Both the position numbers and the translations under genes were made by a program. From the NCBI RefSeq assembly GCF_963678635.1, contig NC_087063.1, positions 77,457,617-77,521,616 on the forward strand: a stretch of DNA of 64,000 bases, written 5' to 3'. Below the pieces are notes generated by a model. It made no database searches. It was given only the letters and a program-made list of their open reading frames with translations, and was not told where the DNA came from. The first letter of the stretch is position 1. Every line of letters begins with the position of its first letter. Origin of the DNA: Symsagittifera roscoffensis. Taxonomy: Eukaryota; Xenacoelomorpha; Acoela; Convolutidae. This document shows, piece after piece, positions 33,178-43,908 of the stretch.

Positions 33178-34794
33178 CGTTCCATCCAGATAACACTACG
33201 TTGTTGCAAGACGTTTTTCAAGGCAACAGTGGATACTGGGAGTCCAGCCTCCTTCGTGAATAAGAAGACAGCAGACTATATTCTGAAAACGGTTCCTTCA
33301 GCCAAGTTCTTCACGGTTCAAGAAAGTCCAATCGATACAGTATACGTTGACTATAATCGAAAGAAAATTGAAATGATGGGTACGTTAATTATGGATGAAT
33401 CATCTTTGGGATGGCATATCAAGTCTGCAAAATTCCTTATTTCAGAAAATCGAACAAGTTGTTTACTGGGTTTGGATTTGCAACCCCAATTGGGAGTAAC
33501 AACAACGCAAGTTAGACCAGATCGTCCTTTGGTGGGAGAAGTCTCCCAATCAAACCCGAATTTAACATCGGATTCATGGAAATCTCACTTTCACCAGAAG
33601 TTCCATCGTGTATTCAGTAGAATCGGCAAAGCCAAAAACCACAAAGTATTCTCTACGTTCAAGTCTCCACTCGTCCCGATTCAAGAAAAGGGAAGGAGAG
33701 TGCCGGTGCATATTCAAGATAAAGTTGGTCAGGAGATCCAAAAACTAATTCATGAAGGGCACGTGGTTAAATTGAATAAATGTACCAGTGAGTATTTCAT
33801 CTCTCCGATCGTAATTACGGCTAAGAAAGATGGTTCTGTGAAATTAGCTATAAATGCTAAACCTATGAATAAACAAATTCATAAGAACCATTACCAAATG
33901 CCGAATTTGTTGGAACTATTGGACTCGGCCGCCCAGATAATCACGTCGGACATTTCAGGAGATGTTTGGTTTACGTCCTTAGATTTAAAATACGCCTTCA
34001 GCCAGATTCCGCTCAGTCAGGAAGTTAGTCGTCATTGCAATTTCAATATCGTCTGTGGAGAACAAACTGGCACGTATCGGTTCAAGACGGGGTTTTATGG
34101 TCTAACGGACATGCCAAAGGAATTCCAAAAAGCGATGGATAATACTCTCCAGGGTCTGTCAGGAGTATTTTGTTTCCTTGATGATATTCTGATTGTTTCG
34201 AAGGGTTCAGTCGAGGATCACAATATTCTTGTAGACAAGGTGATAAGTCGTCTGGATGAAGAAGGTTTTGCTCTGAAATTTTCGAAATGCGAATTTTCTT
34301 TGAATCAATTATTTTGGTTAGGATATGATATTGATTCAGAAGGATACAGACCGAAACGTTCTAAGATAGAGGCAGTACTTGCTCTGGAACCACCAAGGAC
34401 ACTTAAACAACTCCGTTCATTTATGGGCATACTCAACCACCTACAACAATTTTTGCCGAATCTTCAGGTCCATTCCGACCAATTACGCCCGTCACTGACG
34501 GCAGGTAATAAAAGCAAATTTGTGTGGGGGGAATGTCAGCAAATGGCGTTTAGTAACATCTTGCAGTTGATAGCGAACATAACAAAAATGTATCACTATG
34601 ACCAAAGTCGGAACTCGCGGGTGAAATGTGACGCCAGTCATAGTGGTCTGGGTGCTGCATTAGAACAGGAGATAGAAGAGGATGTTTGGGTGCCAATTGC
34701 TTTTGCGTCACGCTTTCTAAACGATCAGGAGAAGAAATACAGTACCAATGAATTAGAACTTCTAGCGATCGTATGGTCGTGTGAGCATTTTTGA
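33178..34794 (+). pseudogene. E2 protease, reverse transcriptase and start of RNase H
   Basis: Same frame as gag. The protease motif is DTGS at 33232. RT is full length, including the thumb that E1 lacks (SKCEFSLNQLFWLGY). The catalytic motif reads FLDD at 34174-34185 instead of YLDD, one base from a Tyr codon. RNase H begins with CDAS and NELEL motifs and is cut by TGA at 34792-34794, where E1 has an arginine codon. Confidence 0.87.
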
Positions 34795-36060
34795 ACGTAC
34801 TTGTTAGGGAATCATTTCGTGATTTTAACTGATCACAAAGCAATCATATCTGCATTAAAGACGAACCGCGGAAACAAAACTTATCAGTCACGTTTAACTA
34901 GATGGGCTGATAGGTTATTACCTTTCGATTTCGATATCTTCCATATCTCCGGCTGTAAGCTAGGAATCGTGGATTACTTATCTCGTTTCCCAACATTTGA
35001 AGCTCCACGACCAAGCAGTTTTGACGAACAATATGTCGTCAAATGCATTAGTCGATTCTTTGATGCGTGTGAATTTTTGGACGGTTGGGCCAGGCATTAC
35101 ACTTCATCTGAAGAGTTATCCAATACCGCGGAAATAAGTCAGGATTATGTCGTACCTGACCAAATTAACCTAATTGAGTTATTGGGAAATGGTCAGTCTC
35201 GGATCAATTGTCCCGATATCAACAGTTCACTTGTTGCATCGAACAAGTTTGGAAACATACCGGTAGAGGGCGCCTTAATTCAAGACATTCAATCTACATC
35301 GAAAGGTCTATATTCGCTAGAGGGCGACAAAATGTTAGCCATTACTCAAAATAACTTCTCTAATCTATCGATTCCTTCTCCGCTAGAGGGCGTCCAACGT
35401 GTTGGCTCATATTCTAGCCAATCAGCGTTGAGTATTATCATGCCAAATTTTGCCACTTTCTCAGCATGGATCACATTTTATCTGCCAATTCTAATTTCAT
35501 TGTCGATTATTATTTTGGCCGTGAGCGGTTGTCATCTGTTGTCGTTGCTAATCAATCTTTTTGCCTTGATTTTGTCATATCGGATTGGTTGGAGTGCAAT
35601 TGGATTATTGAGTGCTTTTCATTTTCAGACTGCAATGAATCCCAACACAAGTACCAACAACACAAATGACAGTTTCGAGCAGCTGCTAAACCAGTATCTG
35701 CCAGTCACTCAACATTGGTTCTCCTCAGATAGAGCCAGGCCGCGGTTTCGCGTGGGGGCTGTTCGACCCAGAAGATCATCAACAGTTCAACGAGGAGTGG
35801 AACTGAGGAGTCAATACGCCCGTATTCTAGCGAATTTCAGGTCCAAACGGGGCAGGATACCAAAACAACAATCTCAGTCAGTCAACAGTCTTGAAATCTT
35901 AAAGTCACCAGTGGTCGCTAAGGATCGGAAATCGTTAACCGGACTGGTGGGAATTCTGGATTCAGATGTATTGTCGGAGCTCACGGATGAAGATGCCAGT
36001 TTAAGCCTCATGGAACGAGCAATAGTCAACCGGGATTACGAAGGATTTTGCCTATATTAA
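34795..36060 (+). pseudogene. E2 RNase H end and linker with hydrophobic segment
   Basis: Continues in frame after the TGA with LTDHKAII and GIVDYLSR, completing RNase H. The linker then differs strongly from E1. Residues about 218-275 (counted from 34801) form two or three hydrophobic, membrane-like helices, followed by Met-Asn-Pro at 35635, the same place as Met-Asn-Pro in E1. Three copies of TAGAGGGCG lie at 35260-35394. A frameshift near 36045 ends the frame before the integrase zinc finger. Whether the hydrophobic part is a peptide or non-coding sequence that happens to be open is unclear. Confidence 0.75.
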
Positions 36061-36061
36061 A

Positions 36062-36598
36062 TCATTTTGGCATTGTGCAGCGGTAGTTGATGGCTGTGTT
36101 GTGGTGGATAATAGGATCGCTATTCCCATGTGTCTACGCAAACCTTTGTTATCTCGACTTCATAGATCGCATGCGGGTCAGTTAGCAATGGTTGACGCAG
36201 CACAATACATCTGGTGGCCCCGAATGCATCGGGACATCGTCCAACTTTGCAAAGATTGTCCTCAGTGCACAAAGTTTGGTAAGAATTTGAAAGCGAACGC
36301 ATCATTTAATTCATCCAAGCCTTTACCTCTTTTATCAGGTCCTAATGAAGAGCTGCAACTTGATTACGCAGGCCCTCTACTTGACTCATTTGGTAATAGT
36401 AATTATATCTTGGTCGCAATCGACCGTTACTCAAAATATCCGTCGGCTATGATTACGCGTTCCATGGGAGGACGGAAGATCATTAAATTTCTCAAATCAT
36501 ATATTCAACAGCACAGTATCCCCAAAGCCATCAAAACAGACCAGTATTCCGGTTTTAAAAATAAATTAGTGCAAAATTTCATCGTGGTTGTGGTTTAG
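36062..36598 (+). pseudogene. E2 integrase, N-terminal part
   Basis: Integrase zinc finger (RLHRSHAGQ to CKDCPQC) and the first two catalytic residues, in LQLDYAGP (36362) and IKTDQYSG (36539). Compared with E1, about 15 codons are missing after KLVQNF, with loss of frame. The third catalytic residue therefore falls in another frame. Confidence 0.83.
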
Positions 36599-37195
36599 TC
36601 GAAAGGTCGATACAAACAATTAAACGTCTTTTGGGCGCCTCTCGGTTAAGTTCGGATTTCTCTAATGTTCAGGATACTCTTAGGAATATTATTGAAGATA
36701 TCCGGGTTACAAAAAAATTCAGTTACCGGGGTCTCACCGTTTGAACTTCATTTTGGTCGTCCTCCGAATACGGAGCTATCTATAGCGGCTGATCGCTTAT
36801 CTTCGGGAATTCATTTAGACAACCAACGTTTGGAACGGGACTTGCTCACACCAGAGCAGCGACGGGAGCAGTGCGATAGTCGACCAAGAATCAAAGTCGT
36901 CAAGAAAGGGCAATCAAGCCCGACGGTGTCTCCACATTTTGGTGGAACCACAGACTCAGTAGCGGATACACCCCACTATCGTGCACTGGAGAGCTTGGCA
37001 CAATCCGCAAACCAGTGGTTGTCGTTGAAAAAGTCTCTGACGCATCAGGAGGGAGTCAAAGCCCTGAAGACCCTGACGGAGAGAAATCAAGTCCTCGCAG
37101 CCACTCTTCGATCGAACTTGTCTGCTGGTACCCTCAGATTCAGGAACCAAATGCCAACGGAACAAATTCGCCCTTCGTTGCCAAAACATAATTAG
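36589..37195 (+). pseudogene. E2 integrase, C-terminal part
   Basis: Reopens with HRGCGLVERS, holding the catalytic Glu codon at 36601-36603, then the integrase C-terminal region matching E1 (PFELHFGRPPNTE, ERDLLTPEQ). Ends at TAA 37193-37195, where E1 reads through. Confidence 0.78.
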
Positions 37196-38197
37196 GACTA
37201 TTTAGTATTGAACGAACCAAATAAGGTCGAAATTTTTAGGAAATTTCTAAATAGGAAGTCTGGCAGAGAACTTTTCAAACCTTATAAGGGCAAAATCGTG
37301 CGGATCACTGAATCCACATATATTTCTGATAAAGGGAAAGTTATTAGAAGGAATCACTTGGCAGTACGTCTTAAATCAACCCAACTAAGTTTTTCAGGAA
37401 AACAACTAACTCCTGTGAAGAAAGGGCAGAAACGCCCAATCGTGCCATCTTCAACATCATCATCGGAAGACAATAGGCCTCTCAAACAATCGGGTTCCAG
37501 ACAACGTATTTCAGCGAAACCAGTGTACGTGCCTGCTCATTCGAAATTCCCATCTATGCCAGTTTCACATACCCCACCCCGCAGTCAAATGGTGGCGTCG
37601 AAGTTAAGGGAAGATGCAACTTCGGAGGCTCCGGGTATACAGAACATCCCGTATCCACAGCATTCTACTCCGGTGGTAGACTTAACAGTTTCTTCCTCTA
37701 CGTCGGGTAATCAAGGAACAGAGGCTCCTATTAGCATCAAACCAAAGTCCATTAGCATCAAACCGAAATCTGCAGTTATTGTCTCCTCCTCTAAGTCTGG
37801 CAATTTAGGAACGGAAATTCCTATCAGCATCAAGTCAAAGGCGCCAACTCCAGTAATGACCCCAGCATGCTCAGATCTTATTCCCATCTCTTCAGACGAG
37901 GAATCGTCAATCTCGAAGTCACAAGTAGGAACTTCATCAAAGTTGGTAGCATCGGGCTCTAACACCCAAGATGGTCACGTCATACTTTCGGAACAGGATG
38001 GGAATATGTCTTCATCGTCAAATTCGTCACGATCCTCATCTCGACGGAAAAAGCAGACTACATTCTACGGTAGTCCTATTAGACATTCAGTTAATGTCAT
38101 TCAGTCCCAGTCAACAACTACTCCTCGTCAACACCTGCCTCTCCGGACAAGAAAGTCCGTTTTGTCGTGTCTGGTTCAGATCGATCAAACCAAGTAG
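37196..38197 (+). pseudogene. E2 integrase C-terminal tail, Ser/Pro-rich
   Basis: Same frame as the preceding part; the first ATG-like start is 37208. The start (FRKFLNRKSGRELFK to RRNHLAVR) matches the E1 tail. The Ser-rich remainder keeps VVDLTVSSSTS (37673) and RRKKQTTFYGSPIRHSV, as in E1, and adds LIPISSDEE (37877-37903) and duplicated ISIKPKS units. Confidence 0.75.
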
Positions 38198-38285
38198 GCC
38201 AGTCTAGGGCAGATATACCCGAGGATTCCGCAGTTTTACATAGGAAATTTATTCGCTTTCCCAAAAAGAGTACTTCCGACTATCC

Positions 38286-38550
38286 TTCGCGTCGGTCAGA
38301 TAAATAAAACTTTTGTATTTATCGAATTCGGCATTTGGTCCAGAACTTATACAAACTATTGTACCCTGTTCTTGCTACAAACTTTAAGCTTCATACCAAA
38401 TTTCTCTATGCAACTTCACGTCGGTCAGATAAATAAAACTTTTGCATTTATCGAATTCAGCATTTGGTCCAGAAATTATACAAACTATTGTATCTTGTTC
38501 TTGCTACAATCTTTAAAATTCATATCAAATCTCTCTATATATGATAGTCA
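38286..38550 (+). repeat. 129-bp direct repeat in E2 3' region
   Basis: CGTCGGTCAGATAAATAAAA occurs at 38290 and again 129 bp later, with similar sequence following both. Two units, non-coding, just before the polypurine tract. Confidence 0.85.
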
Positions 38551-38670
38551 TTTTCCATAAATCTCTTTGTCTACCTGATGTTCTTCACGGTTTTCATATG
38601 TAAGAGCGCATTTAGTAATTTTGTACTTTAGAGTAAAGAAATTCAAACACGGTTTGAATTCTTTTTCCCG

Positions 38671-38681
38671 AGAGGGGGAAA
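38671..38681 (+). promoter_or_regulatory. Polypurine tract of E2
   Basis: AGAGGGGGAAA abuts the 3' LTR, as expected for the plus-strand primer. Confidence 0.85.
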
Positions 38682-38961
38682 TGTGGTGCGTCGTTGTTTA
38701 AACTTTAACATGACGTCAACAGTGTGCTAGCTATTCGTGCTAAATTCCATTATCGGTCAAGGTCGTTACCGACCTGCCAATCCACTCTAGTCTTAAGAGC
38801 ATGCGCTCTCTATTCATTCTCTTCAACTTATGAAAGATTTAAGTTGTATTTACTTCAATTGTCATGACATAATTTAAATACTAAACTATCTATATTATTT
38901 ATATGATAACATAACAGGGAGAATTGATTCTTGTTTTACAACTGTCTTTCGACATTTCACA
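38682..38961 (+). repeat. 3' LTR of Gypsy E2
   Basis: 280 bp, four differences from the 5' LTR. Contains a perfect TGACGTCA at 38711-38718. Confidence 0.95.
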
Positions 38962-39009
38962 ACCCCGAGCACAAATATTCCGTTACTTTCGTATCGAAAG
39001 TCGGAACAA
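38962..39009 (+). repeat. Dispersed repeat A, copy 3, right end
   Basis: ACCCCGAGCACAAATATTCC to AAAGTCGGAACAA completes the copy cut by E2. Confidence 0.9.
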
Positions 39010-40210
39010 TAAAAGTCTGCACATTTTATTTTCAACTGCTGTTACAGTCAAGGCTTTCATTTCTCTTCCTTGGAAAATTGGAGCAATAACTTCGAAATCA
39101 ACTCTTTTGTAGTCAAAATTGAGAGAGACACGGTGAATAATCCTGTTTTCTTTTCGCGCATATTCTTTTGAAATCGATATTTAATTCCAAAAAAATCAGA
39201 CTACAGCTTGTCACACGCAAGTGTACGTTGAAAGCGACGATTCTCATTTTTTGAAAACGCGACTCTCATCAAAGCAACAATTCTTTTTTTTAAAAAAAAA
39301 AAGACAATTGCACCAGCGACAATTGTTAGATTTCTTGCGGCAGACCGCAATCAGCACGAGTGGTTAGTTGTCGCTTTCGACCAGTTGTCGCATACGACAA
39401 GTTTTTGCCTCGCTAAAAAAATATCTTAGAAGTTAGCGAAAAAAGAATATGCCTAATTTGGTTTACAATTGTTGTTGCAATCAATGAAACTATTTTCCAG
39501 ACCTCTTCAATTATCCCCCTCACAGGGAAGGATCTAGATTTTTCTAGAGGGGGGAGGTTTTTCCGATTTTTTTGAAAGTTTTATCAAGGTTATTTTTTGT
39601 ATGTTCGACAAAATTGAATCCCCGATGTTGTCAATCGCAGTATTTTATCGTATCATTATAATTAATTAGAACAACGGAGCCCCAGTACATTATAAAGACC
39701 CTATTTTGACAAAAATGTCTGCGGCGCAGGCAAGTTTTTGAAAAAAATGGCGCTTTTGGGCACGTTTTGAAATTTTTATCCAAAAACGCGTTTTTTCGGC
39801 GCGGGTTTCCCTTTAAATTTAGTATATATTGGCGGCGCCTTCAGAAAAAATTTAGGATTTGTTGCCGAAAATGGATGCCATGAAACACTACTAAAGGGAC
39901 CCTGTGGTTGGTGAGGAGGTTGAATCCCTAAAAATAATAAGTCCGATCACCGGCCCCCTCCCCCCAAACTCGTCCATGCCCTGTTTTACTTTTGCTCCAA
40001 TGTTTCTCACCAAGTTTTTACTCGACGTGAACTGTGAAAAACAATCGCGCTTAGCGTTGGTCGTTGGACAGAATGACAGAATGAAGACACAAAAAACTAT
40101 TAACTGGAAGACCAAAAAGCTGTACATTAACATGATAATAGTTGAAGTTGAAACCGTTTATCCATATGAAGAGACTCAATATTATTTTTTAGAACATCAG
40201 TTTTTCCAAT
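39010..40210. other. Intergenic DNA with a possible hAT-like remnant
   Basis: CAGGGAAGGATCTAGATTTT at 39523 and the reverse complement of CCCCTCC...CATGCCCTG ending at 39983 resemble terminal repeats of the MITE at 47827. No target duplication matches, so this is only a candidate. No gene is supported. Confidence 0.35.
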
Positions 40211-41384
40211 TCAAGTTTTGAGATTAGAACTCTGGAGTTTAAGTTTTTTCAGAACTACCATGCTTCGGCTTAATAGCTCAGGTGATAGTTTATTCACCCA
40301 ATTGAGCTTAACTGTTTTGTTTTCGGCGCAAACAACGTTCGTTTCTTGATTAGGTAATTGAACTCTGTGCATTTCGTCTCTATTGTGAAGGCTTATCATG
40401 AGATTTTTTCCCTTTTCAGATCGCAAGTCCACAATTTTGGAAAACTTTTCATCAAAAACTGGAAAGGTTGCACTTTTTTTTGGTTTTAGTTCCGGATCTG
40501 ATCTATTCATTGCACAATCATGCCAATTGGCTAATTGGCAAGTTTGACTGGAATGAATTGTTTTTCCTCGGTGGATATTTTTACGAAAAAATAACTCTGC
40601 TCGCATGAGTGTAAAATCCGAAGCATTTTTCAAATTATTGGTATAGTTACAGCGCCGAGCCACTGGCTGATCGTATAAAGTAAAACTTGAATAGGCAAAA
40701 TTTTTGTCAGTCGCCGCCGAAATCACTTCGGGTAGGTTTCGGTAGAAGTTGGTGTTAAAACCGACAACTTCATCTAAATCCTGTACTATTATGTAATCAC
40801 TCACACGAGCATATTTAATCATGCAATAGGTGTAGTGATTGGGCTTCGAATGCGCAACTATATGGTGCAGTTCTGATGTGCTGAATTCAGGAATGGAAAC
40901 TCCGTATGTTTTTAAGAACCCGATATCTTTGTAGTATTGTAAAACTTTCATCGAACTGTCAGCGATCGTAAAATTGTATTGCGTTGCATTGAGTTCGCCC
41001 ATAACTATAAGTTTGACCCCAGCTAACTTTTGGTACTCGAAATACTCTGTAAGTCTGTGAGGTTTAAATCCATCAAAATCACCCGTCAATGCTGGCAAAC
41101 AGAGGATAATGTCGGATTTTCCTTTGGACTCAATACTCTTGTTTGGTTCGATTTGACGCTCAACTTTAACTGCATTGCTGATTGAGTGGTTTCCGAACTG
41201 GGTGGAAACTGTATTGGGACATTCTTTTGATGAAGGAAATTGACAAATAAACGTTACAGTGCATGCAGCTCTCATGAAACGTGTTATCGCGGAACATTTG
41301 TGTTCAAGAAAGCTCGTGTTTTTTCTCCAAGACCAAGAACATGTAATGTGTCTCTGAAGTTTCTTGATACCGTTTTTGGCTCGC
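40211..41384 (-). CDS. GT92 (DUF23) glycosyltransferase, catalytic exon
   Basis: Recognised as glycosyltransferase family 92. The conserved pattern is present: a Cys-rich entry (HITCSWSW, AACTVTF), EYFEYQKLAGVKLIVM, VLQYYKDIGF, a Cys before KYARVSDYIIVQDLDEVV, with DLDE as the metal/nucleotide-sugar motif, and a C-terminal SLHNRDEMH. Known members are Golgi type II enzymes; C. elegans GALT-1 adds galactose to core fucose. The first ATG in this exon (41275) is not the true start. Family-like residues continue upstream to an acceptor TTAACCAG at 41385-41392, and a TAG follows just beyond. No membrane anchor is encoded here; it is expected in an upstream exon, and 47123-47589 fits. Confidence 0.85.
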
Positions 41385-42090
41385 CTGGTTAAGTGAGTCT
41401 ACAGGACTTGGGTTTATTTTGATACCAATGTTGCTATCTTTGAAAGTAAACTTTCATTTAAATAATCGCAGTAGGAAAATGTGAACAATTTTGATGAGGG
41501 ATTCGCCCTTTCAAAATTCATTTTTTAATTCTTACAAAAAATATTAAAACACATATTTTTCAACCATTGCCAGCTGATTTTTCCGGTGACCTCAAATATC
41601 TAAGTATTTTTCGAAATCTTTTAAAAGATAATGTTTTTTTTTGAAATTTTTGAAAGATATATTTAGATTTACGACAATGATTACTCAACCTGCCTGCGTA
41701 CTTTCAAAATTTTTTATTAACAAAAGCAATGCGATGGCTTTGTCGACTAAAGTTTCAAGAATTTTGAATCAAGTATTTGTCCAGAATTGTTTCTTTTATT
41801 TCATAAAGATTAGCTGGACGATCAAAATCTTTTCAAACTTAAGAATGCGAATTTATTGATGGATCGGTGGCCTGTGGAAAAAATTATTTTCAAATAGTTC
41901 ATCAAAAACCTGATGTCGAAGTACACTCTGAAAAGATGTCTCAAATAAACAAAAGCACTCAAAGCTAAACACCCATTTCAAACTTTTTGACAAAAGTGCT
42001 ACCAAAAAATCACAACTACTGGAGCACGCGAATCAGTAGAAATGCAATTTATCAAACGAAATAATATTAAAACAACAATGACCCCAGGTT

Positions 42091-42245
42091 AACCAAAAAT
42101 GGTAGTCATACAATTTTCATATGTGGAAAAAGGCTAATCATACTCTTTATGCAATTCCATAAGAACAGAAAGTTGCCTGATAAGTCTATGATTAGTGATT
42201 TTTCCTATAGGGAAATTGTATGACTAGCAGTTTTCCATAAACCAA
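42091..42245. mobile_element. Small foldback element
   Basis: AATGGTAGTCATACAATTTTC near 42100 returns inverted as GAAATTGTATGACTAGCAGTT near 42209. A third, direct copy of the end (GCTAGTCATACAATTTTCAT) lies at about 43062. This suggests a MITE family with TAGTCATACAATTT ends; no target duplication was found. Confidence 0.5.
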
Positions 42246-43374
42246 AACTATTGATTTTTTAAAACTTCTATCTCCAAAATTTTGGGTTGTGTTCGTAATC
42301 GAACGCAAGTGACAAAAGCTTTGGTTACTGAAATGTAGAATTAACAAAAGTTTGACCGTCTTGATTTGAAAAAGCATTGGAAACGGCCTGAAATATCTCA
42401 ATTTTGTCTTACACAAATCAAACAGCGGAAGCATCAAACTTTTATATTTTTGCAAAAACTTTCAAAATTATTTTTTTTTTCACTTTTTGAGTTTTTAATT
42501 ATTCATGCTTCGGTCTAGTCATACATAAACATGCCATACGTAGGCGTTTTGAGCGTTTTTGGAAAAAATTATCCAGAGAAACGGAAAAATTCACTTTTCG
42601 TGTAGCCACGACTAAGTTATGCACACCAAAAAAAAAAAATTTGCATTCAAAAAAAATTTTGGAAAAAGTTAATTTGAGTACAAAACTCGTTTTCCGGTTA
42701 AAAACAAGAAACAATTTGGGAATTTTCGAAAATACTTTAAAAAACTTTTTGTCGCCATCCAAAAAAAATGCGGTGATATGTTACAATATGTGGTTATTTT
42801 GAGTTTAGATGGTGTATTGAATTTGAGAACTTTAATGCATAAAATAGTCATTTCATTTTCAATCATTTGAACATGCCACTGAGATAGTATTTTGTGTATG
42901 AGTTACTCTGCCAGATGAAATGTTATTCAAAAAGTCAAAACTTAATTTTTTTGCGAAAAATTCTATTTTTGAAATAAATTGTAAATACTTATCAAAGTAT
43001 AGCAAAATGCGACCAAGCTATTTAACTTTTATCCGCCACCTATTGTAATATATCACCAAAAATGCTAGTCATACAATTTTCATATATAGAAGTTGTTTGA
43101 TAAGCATTTGAAAAAAATTCTCGACGTAGTTTTATCCAATAATTTGTTCTAACAAACCAACTCTATACCCGCGAAAATCCGGGAATTGACTCGACTGTCA
43201 CTTAAATTACCAAAAAAAGAGAGAAAAAGTTCGAATTTGCTATTTTCGGACGAGAATTTTTGAAGTTCGTTCAAAGGTCGTCTAAAAATCAATTTTGTTT
43301 TCGCTGGTTGGCCAGCTCATTTTCCTGCGCCATAATTTGCCAAGCTCACTTTGATTGTTGAAAACAAAATGAAA

Positions 43375-43908
43375 CAAAACTGCTCGCATCAAGTAGAAGC
43401 CATGAGTGTTTCGACTGCCTTTTAAGGTTTATGGAGCAGTAGTAACATGAAAAAATTAAATGTAATAAAATAAAACGAAATTTTTTCTCTTCTAAAATTT
43501 GAAGTTTTTTATGAAAACATCCCCCCAGACGCCATATAAAGTACAAAAAAATAGACTTCGCTGCTTGTAACAAATCATTTATGGCTAATAAGCTTCTTTC
43601 AACGAAATTGGAACGATTTCTTAATCTAGACAGATTAAATCTCCGCTTACGCGTTAATAGCGCAAAATATATCGCGCGATGATTGACCCAAATTGGCCAA
43701 AATGGCAATCTTTAAGCCCCCAATACTTTACGAAACATGATCACAGGTGAAATATTTTTTCAAATTTAAGCTCAAAAAAACAATACTTTTTGAATGATAT
43801 AAGAAAAAATCCGTCACAAATGGCTAGTTAAAAATTCAAATTTTGTCTGAAGAAAAAACCCACCCCGAGCACAAATATTCCGTTACTTTCGTATCGAAAA
43901 TCGGAACA
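43375..43908 (+). repeat. Dispersed repeat A, copy 4
   Basis: AAACTGCTCGCATCAAGTAG to TCGTATCGAAAATCGGAACAA. More diverged at its left end than copies 2 and 3. Opposite in orientation to the GT92 gene. Confidence 0.8.

Larger units (their letters stand above)
31654..38961 (+). mobile_element. Ty3/Gypsy LTR retrotransposon E2
   Basis: 7,308 bp, with 280-bp LTRs (TGTGGTG...TTTCACA), a perfect 5-bp target duplication ACCCC (31649-31653, 38962-38966), a primer site identical to that of E1 and an AGAGGGGGAAA polypurine tract. It has the same domain order as E1. Coding is broken by stops before the protease, inside RNase H and before the tail, and by frameshifts before and inside the integrase. 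The two LTRs differ at four positions. It inserted into a repeat A copy. Confidence 0.95.

Noticed and set aside
39891-40133. 80-codon minus-strand frame starting with a signal-peptide-like hydrophobic run
   Set aside because: It overlaps the end of a possible hAT remnant and a G-rich repeat tract, and has no recognisable mature domain.
43346-43708. 120-codon minus-strand frame
   Set aside because: It lies mostly inside repeat A, whose other copies do not keep the frame.
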